From contig UQGS01000040.1 of NCBI GenBank assembly GCA_900540685.1, forward strand, positions 1 through 20,706: a stretch of 20,706 nt of DNA, in the 5' to 3' direction. The notes under the pieces are model-generated. The model worked only from the letters and a program-made list of their open reading frames with translations, did not search any database and was not told where the DNA came from. Source of the DNA: an uncultured Catenibacterium sp. Its GTDB lineage: Bacteria > Bacillota_I > Bacilli_A > Erysipelotrichales > Coprobacillaceae. Made by a program: the position numbers and the translations under genes. This document shows, one piece after another, positions 1 through 6,971 of this stretch; within the stretch, counting starts at the first letter, position 1, and every line of letters begins with the position of its first letter.

Positions 1-45
1 CTTGAGTTAGAGTGCTATAAAGTAGAAAATCAGGCGTTAAGCTAA
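1..45 (+). CDS. Possible C-terminal tail of an upstream gene (partial)
   Basis: Frame 1 is open from the window edge and ends with TAA at 43-45, giving only 14 residues (LELECYKVENQALS). The other two forward frames stop almost at once. The piece is too short to identify and might be chance. No clear terminator hairpin is visible between it and the infC promoter at 124. Bases 46-120 are very AT-rich and I see nothing else in them. Confidence 0.2.
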   Translation, partial: LELECYKVENQALS

Positions 46-123
46 ATTTAATGATCGAATAGCAACATTTTTCTTAAACTGAGCGATTTAAAAAGAAAAG
101 TCTAAAATTAATTTAAAAAGTTG

Positions 124-152
124 TTGACAAACACCTGTATATTGGGTAAGAT
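124..152 (+). promoter_or_regulatory. Promoter of infC-rpmI-rplT
   Basis: A perfect -35 box TTGACA (124-129) is followed by a 17-nt spacer and a -10 box TAAGAT (147-152, 4 of 6 matches). Transcription should start near 159, about 140 nt ahead of infC, leaving room for the structured leader. This is the only good sigma-A promoter upstream of infC. Confidence 0.75.
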
Positions 153-158
153 GAACAA

Positions 159-272
159 GTAAAAAGTGGAAAGAAGAAGTGCCTACTTCTCGCCCGATTG
201 ATACAGTCGATGGGCCAATGTCACTAGATTAAACTCTAACGATAAGTGGGCGCTAGTACGCTCACTTTTTAT
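159..272 (+). promoter_or_regulatory. Structured leader of the IF3-L35-L20 operon (L20-leader-like attenuator)
   Basis: Three hairpins are visible. The first is AGAAGT(175-180)/ACTTCT(185-190). The second is GCCC+GATTG closing over CAGTC and GGGC (192-215, with a 3-nt bulge). The third is a terminator-like stem AGTGGGCG(245-252)/CGCTCACT(259-266) running into T266-270. CGCCC (191-195) could instead pair with GGGCG (248-252), so the middle hairpin and the terminator look mutually exclusive. In Bacillota, L20 binding to such a leader promotes termination and adjusts ribosomal protein supply. The architecture and position fit that family. The pairing is read by eye and not folded. Confidence 0.75.
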
Positions 273-301
273 TTAATATGAAGTAAGCGGAGGTGGCTTT
301 T

Positions 302-844
302 ATTAGACGTTATGATAGAACAAAACCAGTAAAGAAGGAAGATCCAATTAACGAAAACATTCGTTTTAAGGAAGTATTGGTTATTGATCAGAATGGAGAA
401 CAGTTAGGCGTTATGAGCAAGAGAGACGCAATGAATCGTGCTTATGATGCAGGACTTGATCTAGTTTGTGTTGCTCCTAAGGCAAAGCCTGCGGTATGTC
501 GTATCATGGATTACGGAAAGTATCGTTTCGAGCAGCAGAAGAAACAAAAAGAAATGAAGAAGAATTCAAAAGTTGTTGCGATCAAGGAGACGCAGTTATC
601 TCCAACAATCGATGTACACGATAAGAATGTGAAGCTTAAACGTACTTTGAAATGGTTACAGGATGGCGATAAAGTCAAAGTAGCAATTCGTTTCAGAGGA
701 AGACAGATGGCTCACGTTGATCTTGGGCAGAAGATTATGGATGATTTTATTGCGGAATGTTCTGAATATTGCGTTGTTGAAAAGCCAGCTAAACTAGAAG
801 GAAGAACATTGACAGCAATGCTCGCACCTAAAAAAGCAAAGTAA
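302..844 (+). CDS. infC: Translation initiation factor IF-3, AUU start
   Basis: IF-3 binds the 30S subunit, prevents early 50S joining and checks the start codon and initiator tRNA. The protein has the family's two-domain layout: N-terminal domain with NENIRFKEVLVIDQNGEQLG, a lysine-rich linker, and a C-terminal domain with KEIQLSP-like KETQLSPTIDVHD and a conserved RFRGRQ. At about 180 residues it is of normal length. The in-frame GTG at 293 cannot be the start, because it overlaps the Shine-Dalgarno sequence GGAGG (289-293). That sequence lies 8 nt before an in-frame ATT at 302, which is ideal spacing. infC starts at AUU in Bacillus and Escherichia, where IF-3 represses its own non-canonical start. 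It is first in the operon with rpmI and rplT, behind an L20-type leader. Confidence 0.95.
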   Translation: MRRYDRTKPVKKEDPINENIRFKEVLVIDQNGEQLGVMSKRDAMNRAYDAGLDLVCVAPKAKPAVCRIMDYGKYRFEQQKKQKEMKKNSKVVAIKETQLSPTIDVHDKNVKLKRTLKWLQDGDKVKVAIRFRGRQMAHVDLGQKIMDDFIAECSEYCVVEKPAKLEGRTLTAMLAPKKAK

Positions 845-862
845 AATAGGAGGAAACTTATC

Positions 863-1051
863 ATGCCAAAAATGAAAACACATAGCGGTCTTAAGAAGCG
901 CTTAAAGAAAACAGCAAGTGGTAAATTAAAGAGAGGCCATGCATACGTATCTCACTTATCACATAATAAGACACATAAACAGAAAAAGCATCTCGCTAAG
1001 TCAACATTAGTACACCCATCAGATTACAAGAGAATCAAGTCTCGTATCTAA
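863..1051 (+). CDS. rpmI: 50S ribosomal protein L35
   Basis: A 62-residue, strongly basic ribosomal protein of the large subunit. It has the family N-terminus MPKMKTHSGLKKRLKKTASGK and the characteristic arrangement of histidines and lysines (HLSHNKTHKQKKHL). The length matches L35. AGGAGG (848-853) precedes ATG by 9 nt. It sits 18 nt after infC and 27 nt before rplT in the conserved order infC-rpmI-rplT, so it is co-transcribed and co-regulated through the leader at 159-272. Confidence 0.97.
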   Translation: MPKMKTHSGLKKRLKKTASGKLKRGHAYVSHLSHNKTHKQKKHLAKSTLVHPSDYKRIKSRI

Positions 1052-1078
1052 TAGGTTAATTTTAAGGAGGATATACAC

Positions 1079-1438
1079 ATGGCAAGAGTAAAAGGCGGAT
1101 TTACAACTAGACGCAGAAGAAAAAAGACATTAAAGCTAGCTAAAGGTTACTTCGGTAGCAAACATGCTTTATATAAAACAGCTCATGAACAGGTAATGCA
1201 TTCTTTAAAGTATGCTTACAGAGATAGAAGACAGCTAAAGAGAGAAATGAGAAAGCTTTGGATTGCACGTATCAACGCTGCTTGCAGAATGAACGATATG
1301 TCATATTCAACTTTCATGCACGGTTTAAAACTTGCAGAAGTTAACGTTAACAGAAAGATGCTTTCAGAAATCGCAATTGCTGATCCTGAAGGTTTCAAGG
1401 CTTTAACTGATTTAGCTAAAGAACAGTTAGCAAAGTAA
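1079..1438 (+). CDS. rplT: 50S ribosomal protein L20
   Basis: L20 binds 23S rRNA early in large-subunit assembly and is the usual autoregulator of this operon in Bacillota. The 119-residue basic protein begins with the family signature MARVKGGFTTRRRRKKTLKLAKGYFGSKH. It keeps the central YAYRDRRQLKREMRKLWIARINAA segment and the conserved LKLAEVNVNRKMLSEIA toward the C-terminus. AAGGAGG stands before the ATG. It is the last gene of the operon and is followed directly by a strong terminator. Confidence 0.98.
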   Translation: MARVKGGFTTRRRRKKTLKLAKGYFGSKHALYKTAHEQVMHSLKYAYRDRRQLKREMRKLWIARINAACRMNDMSYSTFMHGLKLAEVNVNRKMLSEIAIADPEGFKALTDLAKEQLAK

Positions 1439-1441
1439 TCT

Positions 1442-1467
1442 AAAGTGCCAGAGATGGCACTTTTTTT
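1442..1467 (+). terminator. Intrinsic terminator after rplT
   Basis: A perfect 9-bp stem, AAAGTGCCA (1442-1450) with TGGCACTTT (1455-1463), closes a GAGA loop and runs into a T tract to 1467. It starts 4 nt after the rplT stop codon. Confidence 0.95.
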
Positions 1468-1507
1468 CATGTTCAGAAAATTAATAGTGTGCTATGAAAT
1501 AATCTTA

Positions 1508-1513
1508 TATAAT
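1508..1513 (+). promoter_or_regulatory. Candidate -10 box directly ahead of the EIIB-like gene
   Basis: A perfect TATAAT (1508-1513) ends 7 nt before the ATG at 1521, so transcription would start at or within one or two bases of the start codon. No good -35 box lies 16-18 nt upstream: TAGTGT is at the ideal position, and a weak TTAATA lies at 1481. No Shine-Dalgarno sequence fits in the remaining space. Because the rplT terminator ends at 1467, a separate promoter is needed somewhere in this gap. Confidence 0.5.
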
Positions 1514-1520
1514 ATACACC

Positions 1521-1946
1521 ATGAAACTATTAAAAATATTAATCTGCTGTGGTGGTGGTTTCTCATCAAGCTATGTCACTACACGTATGCAGAAACAAAT
1601 CCAAGAAAATCATTTAGAGAATCAAGTACAGATTGATTTCTCACCCTTTAGCTTGATGCACGAAGTGATTGATCAATATGATGTAGTGATGTGCTGTCCA
1701 CACCTGCTCATGGAAATTAAGTTACACTTCAAGGATACAGGAGTACCCTTATATGTTCTTCCTCCTAGAATGTATGGTTTAATGAAACTTTCTGAAATTG
1801 TAGATGATGCGAAAGGAGTCATAGACATCTATCAAAAAACAAAACAGAATCCAGTATATTTCCCTGGAGAAGAAAATATCTTAAGAGTGACACGTATTAA
1901 CTCTTATAACCATACACATGGAGGTAAAGACAATGGGGACATTTAA
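1521..1946 (+). CDS. Orphan PTS EIIB-like protein (lactose/cellobiose type)
   Basis: EIIB proteins of the sugar phosphotransferase system pass phosphate from EIIA to the incoming sugar through a cysteine. The N-terminus MKLLKILICCGGGFSSSYV fits the family P-loop CxxGxSxS, with Cys10 aligned to the phosphorylated cysteine and Ser15-Ser17 behind it. The first ~100 residues match an EIIB domain in length. The last ~35 (after YVLPPRMYGL) are an extension. No EIIA or EIIC gene is nearby. The stop codon lies inside the next gene (14-nt overlap with its start at 1933), so it is co-translated with an ABC permease. That suggests a regulatory role rather than sugar uptake, which is inference. No Shine-Dalgarno sequence is visible, and an in-frame stop at 1500-1502 fixes ATG 1521 as the only standard start. 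The fold is fairly sure, the role unknown. Confidence 0.7.
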   Translation: MKLLKILICCGGGFSSSYVTTRMQKQIQENHLENQVQIDFSPFSLMHEVIDQYDVVMCCPHLLMEIKLHFKDTGVPLYVLPPRMYGLMKLSEIVDDAKGVIDIYQKTKQNPVYFPGEENILRVTRINSYNHTHGGKDNGDI

Positions 1947-3216
1947 ATTTGCCTGTAAGATGTTGAAGCGTGAAAAGAAACAAGCTATATCCTATGGTAT
2001 TACTGTTCTTTTTACTGTCTTTGTTTCATTTGTCTTCTTTAATATTATTAATAATGATGCGTTAATGGATCAAACGGCTGCTGCGAGTGGTGGATCTTTT
2101 TCACAGGTCAGTGTTTCTTTATCAAGTATTATCGCATTTGTTGTGATAATGTTTTGTGGATTAATGATGGTTTATGCTAACTCATTCTTTTGTACACATA
2201 AGACAAAAGAATTCGCAATTCTCGCTATGAGTGGCAGCAGCTTTTTTGATTCAACACTCTATTTGTTTTATCAGGAAATTATTATCTCTTTAATTGCCTT
2301 GCCTCTAGGTTATTTGATTGGTATGGCAGGGGCAGTAGGCGTGAATTCAATCATGTATCAATATATGCATGTCAACAAGTCTATCTGTATGATTCCTATA
2401 CGTGCTTACACTGATACACTCATGACTATTGTTATTCTTTTCTTTGTCACAATGTTAGGAGATTCTGGATTTGTTTATCGTCATGATATCCAGACACTAT
2501 TACAGGACTCTCATGAAAAGGTTGTTGATCAGAAATTACCTTCTTATCTTCCACCATTCATTTATATTTTTGCAATTATTCTATTAGTTATGACTCCTTA
2601 TAGCCCTACAGGTTTTGTATTCCCTTGTGCTGTAGGAGGGGTGGGGGCAGCTTATGTACTATCCCAGACAATCCCTGAATTACTTAGACAAATCAAAAGT
2701 AAACGTTTAGGACATACTTTAGATCTCGTCTCTTTAAGTCATTTATCTACATCCCTCACTAATTCTGGAGCTCTTATTCTTGTTTATGTTGTCACAAATG
2801 TCTGCATGAGTGCGATGATTATTGCTCAGAGAAATTCACCAAGAGAATATATGACTGCCATTATTGCATACATTGTAATGACAATCTTATTATCTATCAC
2901 AATCATGTATAAATATGCTGCAGAAACGATGAAGAGAGTGAAAGCCTTTAGTAATCTTTATAAGATAGGTTGTACAAGAAAGAAGATTGCTTCTTATATC
3001 AAGAAGGAAGTTATTCTCTTCTATACATTACTTGTTTTAATCCCTATTGTTTATCTCACAATTGTCATGGTTCAGGTTTATATGCATACACCTGATACTT
3101 TAGGGCTTATTGTTATGCTGTTTGGTGTGGATATCATTCCACAGATGATTCTTGCAATGATTACATACTATATCTATAAAAAGAATGTTTATACAGAAAT
3201 AGGAGAAGTACTATGA
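1933..3216 (+). CDS. FtsX-family ABC transporter permease, compact BceB-like
   Basis: Membrane subunit of an ABC system whose ATPase follows with an ATGA overlap (3213-3216). Counting from ATG 1933 (427 residues), about ten hydrophobic segments can be seen, roughly at 19-40, 62-86, 112-137, 160-182, 208-226, 228-245, 277-297, 305-325, 360-382 and 390-415. The opening FKFACKMLKREKKQAISYGI and the internal TKEFAILAMSG resemble the N-terminal part of BceB/VraG-type permeases. Those are usually about 650 residues, with a large extracellular domain between transmembrane segments 7 and 8. Here only a few residues separate those segments. The in-frame ATG at 1918 is rejected, because GGAGG (1920-1924) lies 8 nt before 1933. 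No histidine kinase or response regulator is adjacent. Peptide or lipid export/sensing is possible; the substrate is unknown. Confidence 0.8.
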   Translation: MGTFKFACKMLKREKKQAISYGITVLFTVFVSFVFFNIINNDALMDQTAAASGGSFSQVSVSLSSIIAFVVIMFCGLMMVYANSFFCTHKTKEFAILAMSGSSFFDSTLYLFYQEIIISLIALPLGYLIGMAGAVGVNSIMYQYMHVNKSICMIPIRAYTDTLMTIVILFFVTMLGDSGFVYRHDIQTLLQDSHEKVVDQKLPSYLPPFIYIFAIILLVMTPYSPTGFVFPCAVGGVGAAYVLSQTIPELLRQIKSKRLGHTLDLVSLSHLSTSLTNSGALILVYVVTNVCMSAMIIAQRNSPREYMTAIIAYIVMTILLSITIMYKYAAETMKRVKAFSNLYKIGCTRKKIASYIKKEVILFYTLLVLIPIVYLTIVMVQVYMHTPDTLGLIVMLFGVDIIPQMILAMITYYIYKKNVYTEIGEVL

Positions 3217-3983
3217 GTGAAATTCTAGTTGCGAAAGAAATTACTAAAATATATGGTATTGGTACAAGCCATACTTTTGAAGCATTACATGGTGTCTCTA
3301 TGACTATGAATGAAGGAGAATTCATCTGCGTTATGGGACCAAGTGGTGCAGGTAAATCTACTTTTATTAATAATCTATCTACAATTGATATTCCTACAAA
3401 AGGAAAAGTCTATATCAATGATACTGAAGTAAGAAGCATGGGTGAGAATGAAAGAGGTAAGTTCCGTTATGAAAATTTAGGATTCATCTTCCAGGAATTT
3501 AACTTACTCGATTCTCTCACTATTCTCGAAAATATTGCAGTTCCTCTGTCTCTCGCAAATCTACCACAAGAAGAAATAGAAGCAAGAGTTAAAGAAACAG
3601 CCTCACGTTTATCTATTGATTCATTACTTCATAAGTATCCTAATGAGTGTTCAGGAGGACAAAGACAGCGTGCAGCTATCTGCCGTGCCCTTGTCACTCA
3701 TCCTAAACTTATTGTAGCCGATGAACCAACAGGGAACTTAGATTCTCATACATCACATGAAATATTAGAAATCTTTAAAGAATTAAATGATAAAGATGGT
3801 GTTTCTATCCTCATGGTCACTCATGATCCAATGATTGCCAGCTATTCTCAGAAATTACTTTATATTAAAGATGGTGTCATCGCAAAGCAAGTCGTGAAAG
3901 GTGATTTGACACAGAAGGAGTATTTCCATAAAATAGTAGATGTTAACTCAGCAGAGTCAATGTCTTTATTTGAGGGGGAATAA
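3213..3983 (+). CDS. ABC transporter ATP-binding protein (BceA/LolD/MacB type)
   Basis: ATPase partner of the preceding permease, overlapping it by 4 nt. All nucleotide-binding motifs are present in order: Walker A GPSGAGKST, Q-loop FIFQEFN, signature CSGGQRQRAAICRAL (Cys replaces the usual Leu), Walker B LIVADEPTGNLDS and the switch histidine in MVTHDP. The opening 'ITKIYGIGTSHTFEALHGVSM' and the 'EPTGNLDS' segment are typical of ATPases paired with FtsX-like permeases. The 256-residue length is usual. A final ~35 residues after KDGVIAKQV are a common extension. The patatin gene starts 4 nt after its stop, so all four genes from 1521 look like one transcript. Confidence 0.92.
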   Translation: MSEILVAKEITKIYGIGTSHTFEALHGVSMTMNEGEFICVMGPSGAGKSTFINNLSTIDIPTKGKVYINDTEVRSMGENERGKFRYENLGFIFQEFNLLDSLTILENIAVPLSLANLPQEEIEARVKETASRLSIDSLLHKYPNECSGGQRQRAAICRALVTHPKLIVADEPTGNLDSHTSHEILEIFKELNDKDGVSILMVTHDPMIASYSQKLLYIKDGVIAKQVVKGDLTQKEYFHKIVDVNSAESMSLFEGE

Positions 3984-3987
3984 GTAT

Positions 3988-4833
3988 ATGAGTGGAATTG
4001 TTTTAGAAGGTGGTACATTTAGACCAATCTTTTCTTGTGGTATTATGGATTGTCTCAATGATCATGATATTATGTTTGATTATTGTATAGGTGTGAGTGC
4101 TGGAATCACAGATGGTGTTTCTTATGTATCAAAACAACCTAGAAGAAATCTTGAGATACTTAAAACATATCGTCATGATCCTCGTTATATCGGTTTAAGA
4201 AATTACAAGACGGATCATTCCTTATTTGGTTTAAAGTTTGCTTATGAAACAATTTCTAATGAACTCAATCCTTTTGATTATGATACATTTTATAATTCTC
4301 ATACTAAAGTACTTGTAGGTGTCACAAATGCGAATACAGGAAAAGTAGAATATATCGATGGTCATACAATAGATCGTCATTGTACAGTATTAAAGGCCAC
4401 ATGTGCTATTCCTATCGTATTTCCTGCAATTAAAATAGGTGAGAATGAATATTTTGATGGCGGTATTGCGGATTCTATTCCTGTAAAGAAGGCAATAGAA
4501 GATGGTAATAAGAAGCTTCTCGTTATTCTTACGAGACCAAAGGGATATAAAAAGACACTTAATTTTTCAACTAAATTTGCAGCACAGGTCGTTTCTCGTA
4601 AATACCCACTTCTTAAAGAAGCCCTGCTTGCACGTCATATTCATTATAATGAAACATTAGACTATATTGACAAGCTAGAAAAAGAAGGCAAGGCACTTGT
4701 ATTAAGACCAACAGAAGAGGTGATCATTGATTCGATGGAAAAAGATCTTGATAAGATTCAAAGAATCTATGATTATGGTTATGCACTTGCTTTAGAACAT
4801 CTAGAAGAAATAAAGGCTATATGTCATGAATAG
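3988..4833 (+). CDS. Patatin-like phospholipase family protein
   Basis: Patatin-like proteins are Ser-Asp dyad acyl hydrolases acting on membrane lipids. Counting from ATG 3988 (281 residues), the oxyanion-loop region LEGGTFRP is at 6-13, the nucleophile elbow GVSAG at 35-39 (Ser37), and the aspartate motif DGG at 157-159 (Asp157). The oxyanion loop departs from the classical GGGxRG (T for the third G, P for the last), which may be normal for this subfamily. No signal peptide is seen, so it should be cytoplasmic or peripheral. ATG 3988 is preferred over an in-frame ATG at 3940 because GGGGG (3974-3978) lies 9 nt before it and the family motif starts at once. It follows the ABC genes without a gap and ends in a terminator. 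Endogenous substrate unknown. Confidence 0.88.
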   Translation: MSGIVLEGGTFRPIFSCGIMDCLNDHDIMFDYCIGVSAGITDGVSYVSKQPRRNLEILKTYRHDPRYIGLRNYKTDHSLFGLKFAYETISNELNPFDYDTFYNSHTKVLVGVTNANTGKVEYIDGHTIDRHCTVLKATCAIPIVFPAIKIGENEYFDGGIADSIPVKKAIEDGNKKLLVILTRPKGYKKTLNFSTKFAAQVVSRKYPLLKEALLARHIHYNETLDYIDKLEKEGKALVLRPTEEVIIDSMEKDLDKIQRIYDYGYALALEHLEEIKAICHE

Positions 4834-4857
4834 AGTCTCTTGAAAGAGGCTCTTTTA
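4832..4857 (+). terminator. Intrinsic terminator after the patatin gene
   Basis: AGAGTCTCT (4832-4840) pairs with AGAGGCTCT (4845-4853) over a TGAA loop, with one G-T pair, followed by a short T run. The stem begins inside the stop codon of the patatin gene. The T tract is short, so termination may be partial. Confidence 0.8.
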
Positions 4858-4888
4858 CTATTTATAATACTTTTAGGAGTTGATGCGT

Positions 4889-5590
4889 ATGAAACCTATT
4901 ATAGGAGTATTACCTTTATTTGATGAAAAGAAGGATAGCTATTGGATGTTACCTGGATATATGAAAGGTATTATGAATGCAGGAGGTATTCCTGTCATGT
5001 TACCTTTTATTGAAAATAAAGAAGATATGAAACAGTTATCCGAGAACTTTGATGGTTTTCTTTTTACTGGTGGACCAGATATAGATCCTTTTTATTATCA
5101 TGAAAATAAGAATGAAAACTGTGGTGACTTAGCCCCTTATAGAGATACATTAGAAAGTCAGTTATTTAAAGAAGTCTATGCTTTAAATAAACCAATACTA
5201 GGAATATGTAGAGGACATCAGTTACTTAATGTATTATGCGGTGGAACATTGTATCAGGATTTACCATCAGAATATCGAAGTGATATAACTCATAGAATGA
5301 AACCCCCTTATGACAATAAGCATCATACTGTGACTCTTATAGAAGATACACCGTTAAAGAGTTTATTGAATAAAACAGTTTTGTCAGTTAATAGCTGTCA
5401 TCATCAGGCAGTGAAAGACTTAGGAAGTGATTTACAACCTATGGCAATCAGTGAAGATGGTTTGGTTGAGGCATGCTATGCACCAGATAAGAAGTTTGTG
5501 TGGGGTGTACAATGGCATCCTGAATTTATGTATAAAGAAAAAGAAAGTCAGACAATATTTGAAGAGTTTATAAGAAAATGCAGAGAGTAA
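4889..5590 (+). CDS. Gamma-glutamyl-gamma-aminobutyrate hydrolase-like protein (peptidase C26, class I amidotransferase fold)
   Basis: Hydrolases of the PuuD type split gamma-glutamyl bonds, as in putrescine degradation. The catalytic triad of the class I glutamine amidotransferase fold is visible: Cys107 in LGICRGHQ, and His210 and Glu212 in VQWHPEF. GFLFTGGPDIDP at 56-67 is the typical segment of this family. The 233 residues fit. The start is ATG 4889, because AGGAG (4875-4879) is 9 nt upstream; the ATG at 4883 is too close. No other polyamine genes are near, so the natural substrate is uncertain. The last 13 nt overlap the next gene, which makes it the first of a five-gene overlapping set. 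Confidence 0.88.
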   Translation: MKPIIGVLPLFDEKKDSYWMLPGYMKGIMNAGGIPVMLPFIENKEDMKQLSENFDGFLFTGGPDIDPFYYHENKNENCGDLAPYRDTLESQLFKEVYALNKPILGICRGHQLLNVLCGGTLYQDLPSEYRSDITHRMKPPYDNKHHTVTLIEDTPLKSLLNKTVLSVNSCHHQAVKDLGSDLQPMAISEDGLVEACYAPDKKFVWGVQWHPEFMYKEKESQTIFEEFIRKCRE

Positions 5591-6246
5591 AGTGGAATAT
5601 TGAATTAAAAGGACATATATATCCCTGTATTGTTTCATTTAAGAAAATGAAAACAATCAGAGTGAAGATCAGAGATAATTATTTAGAAGTCAGTGCACCT
5701 ATAGGGACAAGTGAAAAGTATATTCGTGATTTGATCTATGAAAATGAAGAAGATTTATATGCACGTTTATCTTCTTATGTTCCTTATTTTGATCTAAGAG
5801 ATGGTGGATATGTTTATATCTTTGGTAAGAAATATCAGATAGTTGTTAGAGATATCAAGAAGAAACAATGTGCGATTCATGGCGATAGTATTTATGTATA
5901 TACTTCTTATGTGGAAAATGCGTTGGGTATATTTCTTTCTCAGATGCTTTATGACTATTTAAAAATGAGAACAGCAGAATATCTTCCTTTATTTAATCGA
6001 CCTATGCCACGTACACAAATTAAACATTATAAAGGGAGATGGGGTAGCTGTTATGATCAGATGAATTTAGTGACATTCAATTTCTCTTTGGTCTATTTAG
6101 ATAAAGAGTTGATTGATTATGTGATTGTGCATGAGTTGTGTCACTTTATTGAACCAAATCATTCTCCTCAATTCTATTTGGAAGTCAAAAAGAGAATGCC
6201 TGATTATAAGAAACGTATGAAAATATTGGAGGAAAAGCATGTATGA
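5578..6246 (+). CDS. YgjP-like zinc metallopeptidase domain protein (DUF45)
   Basis: The protein contains a zinc-binding HELCH motif (His185, Glu186, His189) followed by IEPNHSPQFY with His195 as likely third ligand, the hallmark of the YgjP/DUF45 group related to WLM and SprT peptidases. The preceding YKGRWGSCYDQMNLVTFNFSLVYL stretch is also typical. At 222 residues it matches family length. No signal peptide or membrane segment is seen, so it should be cytoplasmic. ATG 5578 lies inside the previous gene, with a weak GAAGAG upstream, suggesting translational coupling. Its stop overlaps the start of the next gene. The physiological substrate of this family is not well defined. Confidence 0.88.
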   Translation: MQRVKWNIELKGHIYPCIVSFKKMKTIRVKIRDNYLEVSAPIGTSEKYIRDLIYENEEDLYARLSSYVPYFDLRDGGYVYIFGKKYQIVVRDIKKKQCAIHGDSIYVYTSYVENALGIFLSQMLYDYLKMRTAEYLPLFNRPMPRTQIKHYKGRWGSCYDQMNLVTFNFSLVYLDKELIDYVIVHELCHFIEPNHSPQFYLEVKKRMPDYKKRMKILEEKHV

Positions 6247-6971
6247 TTCAATCAGTGAATAATAAAACAATTAAAGATCTTGTGAAATTAAAGAATAAGA
6301 AAACAAGAGATGAAAAAGGACTTTTTCTAGTGGATGGATTCCACATAGTAGAAGAAGCAAAAAAAGCAGGACTATGTGATCTAGTCATTAGTACAGATGA
6401 ATCATTAGAAGGACAGGATAAGGTTCTTGTTGTGTCTGATTCTGTCATGGAAAAGCTCTCTTATACAAAAACACCACAGCCTATTATGGCTGTATGTCAT
6501 AAGAAGGATAATATATTAAAACACTATGATCGTGTATTGATTTTAGATGGGGTACAGGATCCAGGAAACTTAGGAACGATCCTTCGTTCAGCGCTTGCCT
6601 TTGGCTTTAAACAGATTGTCATGAGTCCTGATTGTGTAGATCTTTATAACGATAAAGCATTGCGTTCTACTCAGGGTGCTGTTTTCCATTTGAATATTGT
6701 CCGTGATAATTTGAGTCATGTTATTCCAGAATTACAGAAGTTAGGAGTACGTGTCATTGCGACAAGCTTACATAATGCGTCTTCTATTGATGACATCAAA
6801 CCAACAGATAAGATGGCATTTATTATGGGAAATGAAGGAAATGGTGTCAGAGATGAAACGATTGCGATGTCTGATGCATCTCTTTATATTCCTATTGATA
6901 CAATGGAATCACTCAATGTTGGTGTAGCAGCAGGTATTGTGATGTATACCTTTAAGGAGGTTTCTCTATGA
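6243..6971 (+). CDS. TrmH/SpoU family RNA 2'-O-ribose methyltransferase
   Basis: SpoU-class enzymes transfer a methyl group from S-adenosylmethionine to a ribose 2'-OH of rRNA or tRNA. The N-terminal ~90 residues, with the 'DEKGLFLVDGFHIVEEA' pattern, form the substrate-binding domain of 23S rRNA methyltransferases of the RlmB/TsnR/YsgA type. The C-terminal knotted SPOUT domain shows motif 1 (LDGVQDPGNLGTILRSA), motif 2 (FIMGNEGNGV) and motif 3 (IPIDTMESLNVGVAAGIVMY). The 242-residue length is normal. GGAGG (6228-6232) lies 10 nt before the ATG, and start and upstream stop overlap. The exact target nucleotide cannot be read from the sequence. Confidence 0.92.
   Translation: MIQSVNNKTIKDLVKLKNKKTRDEKGLFLVDGFHIVEEAKKAGLCDLVISTDESLEGQDKVLVVSDSVMEKLSYTKTPQPIMAVCHKKDNILKHYDRVLILDGVQDPGNLGTILRSALAFGFKQIVMSPDCVDLYNDKALRSTQGAVFHLNIVRDNLSHVIPELQKLGVRVIATSLHNASSIDDIKPTDKMAFIMGNEGNGVRDETIAMSDASLYIPIDTMESLNVGVAAGIVMYTFKEVSL

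Noticed and set aside
1216..1470. Minus-strand open frame over rplT
   Set aside because: It lies opposite a well-identified ribosomal protein and ends in the terminator; it is a mirror of coding sequence.
1445..1636. Open frame of 63 codons starting within the rplT terminator
   Set aside because: It overlaps the EIIB-like gene in another frame, begins in a hairpin and has no family features.
3940..3987. Longer N-terminus for the patatin-like protein
   Set aside because: It would overlap the ATPase gene by 44 nt, lacks a ribosome-binding site, and the family begins at the later ATG.
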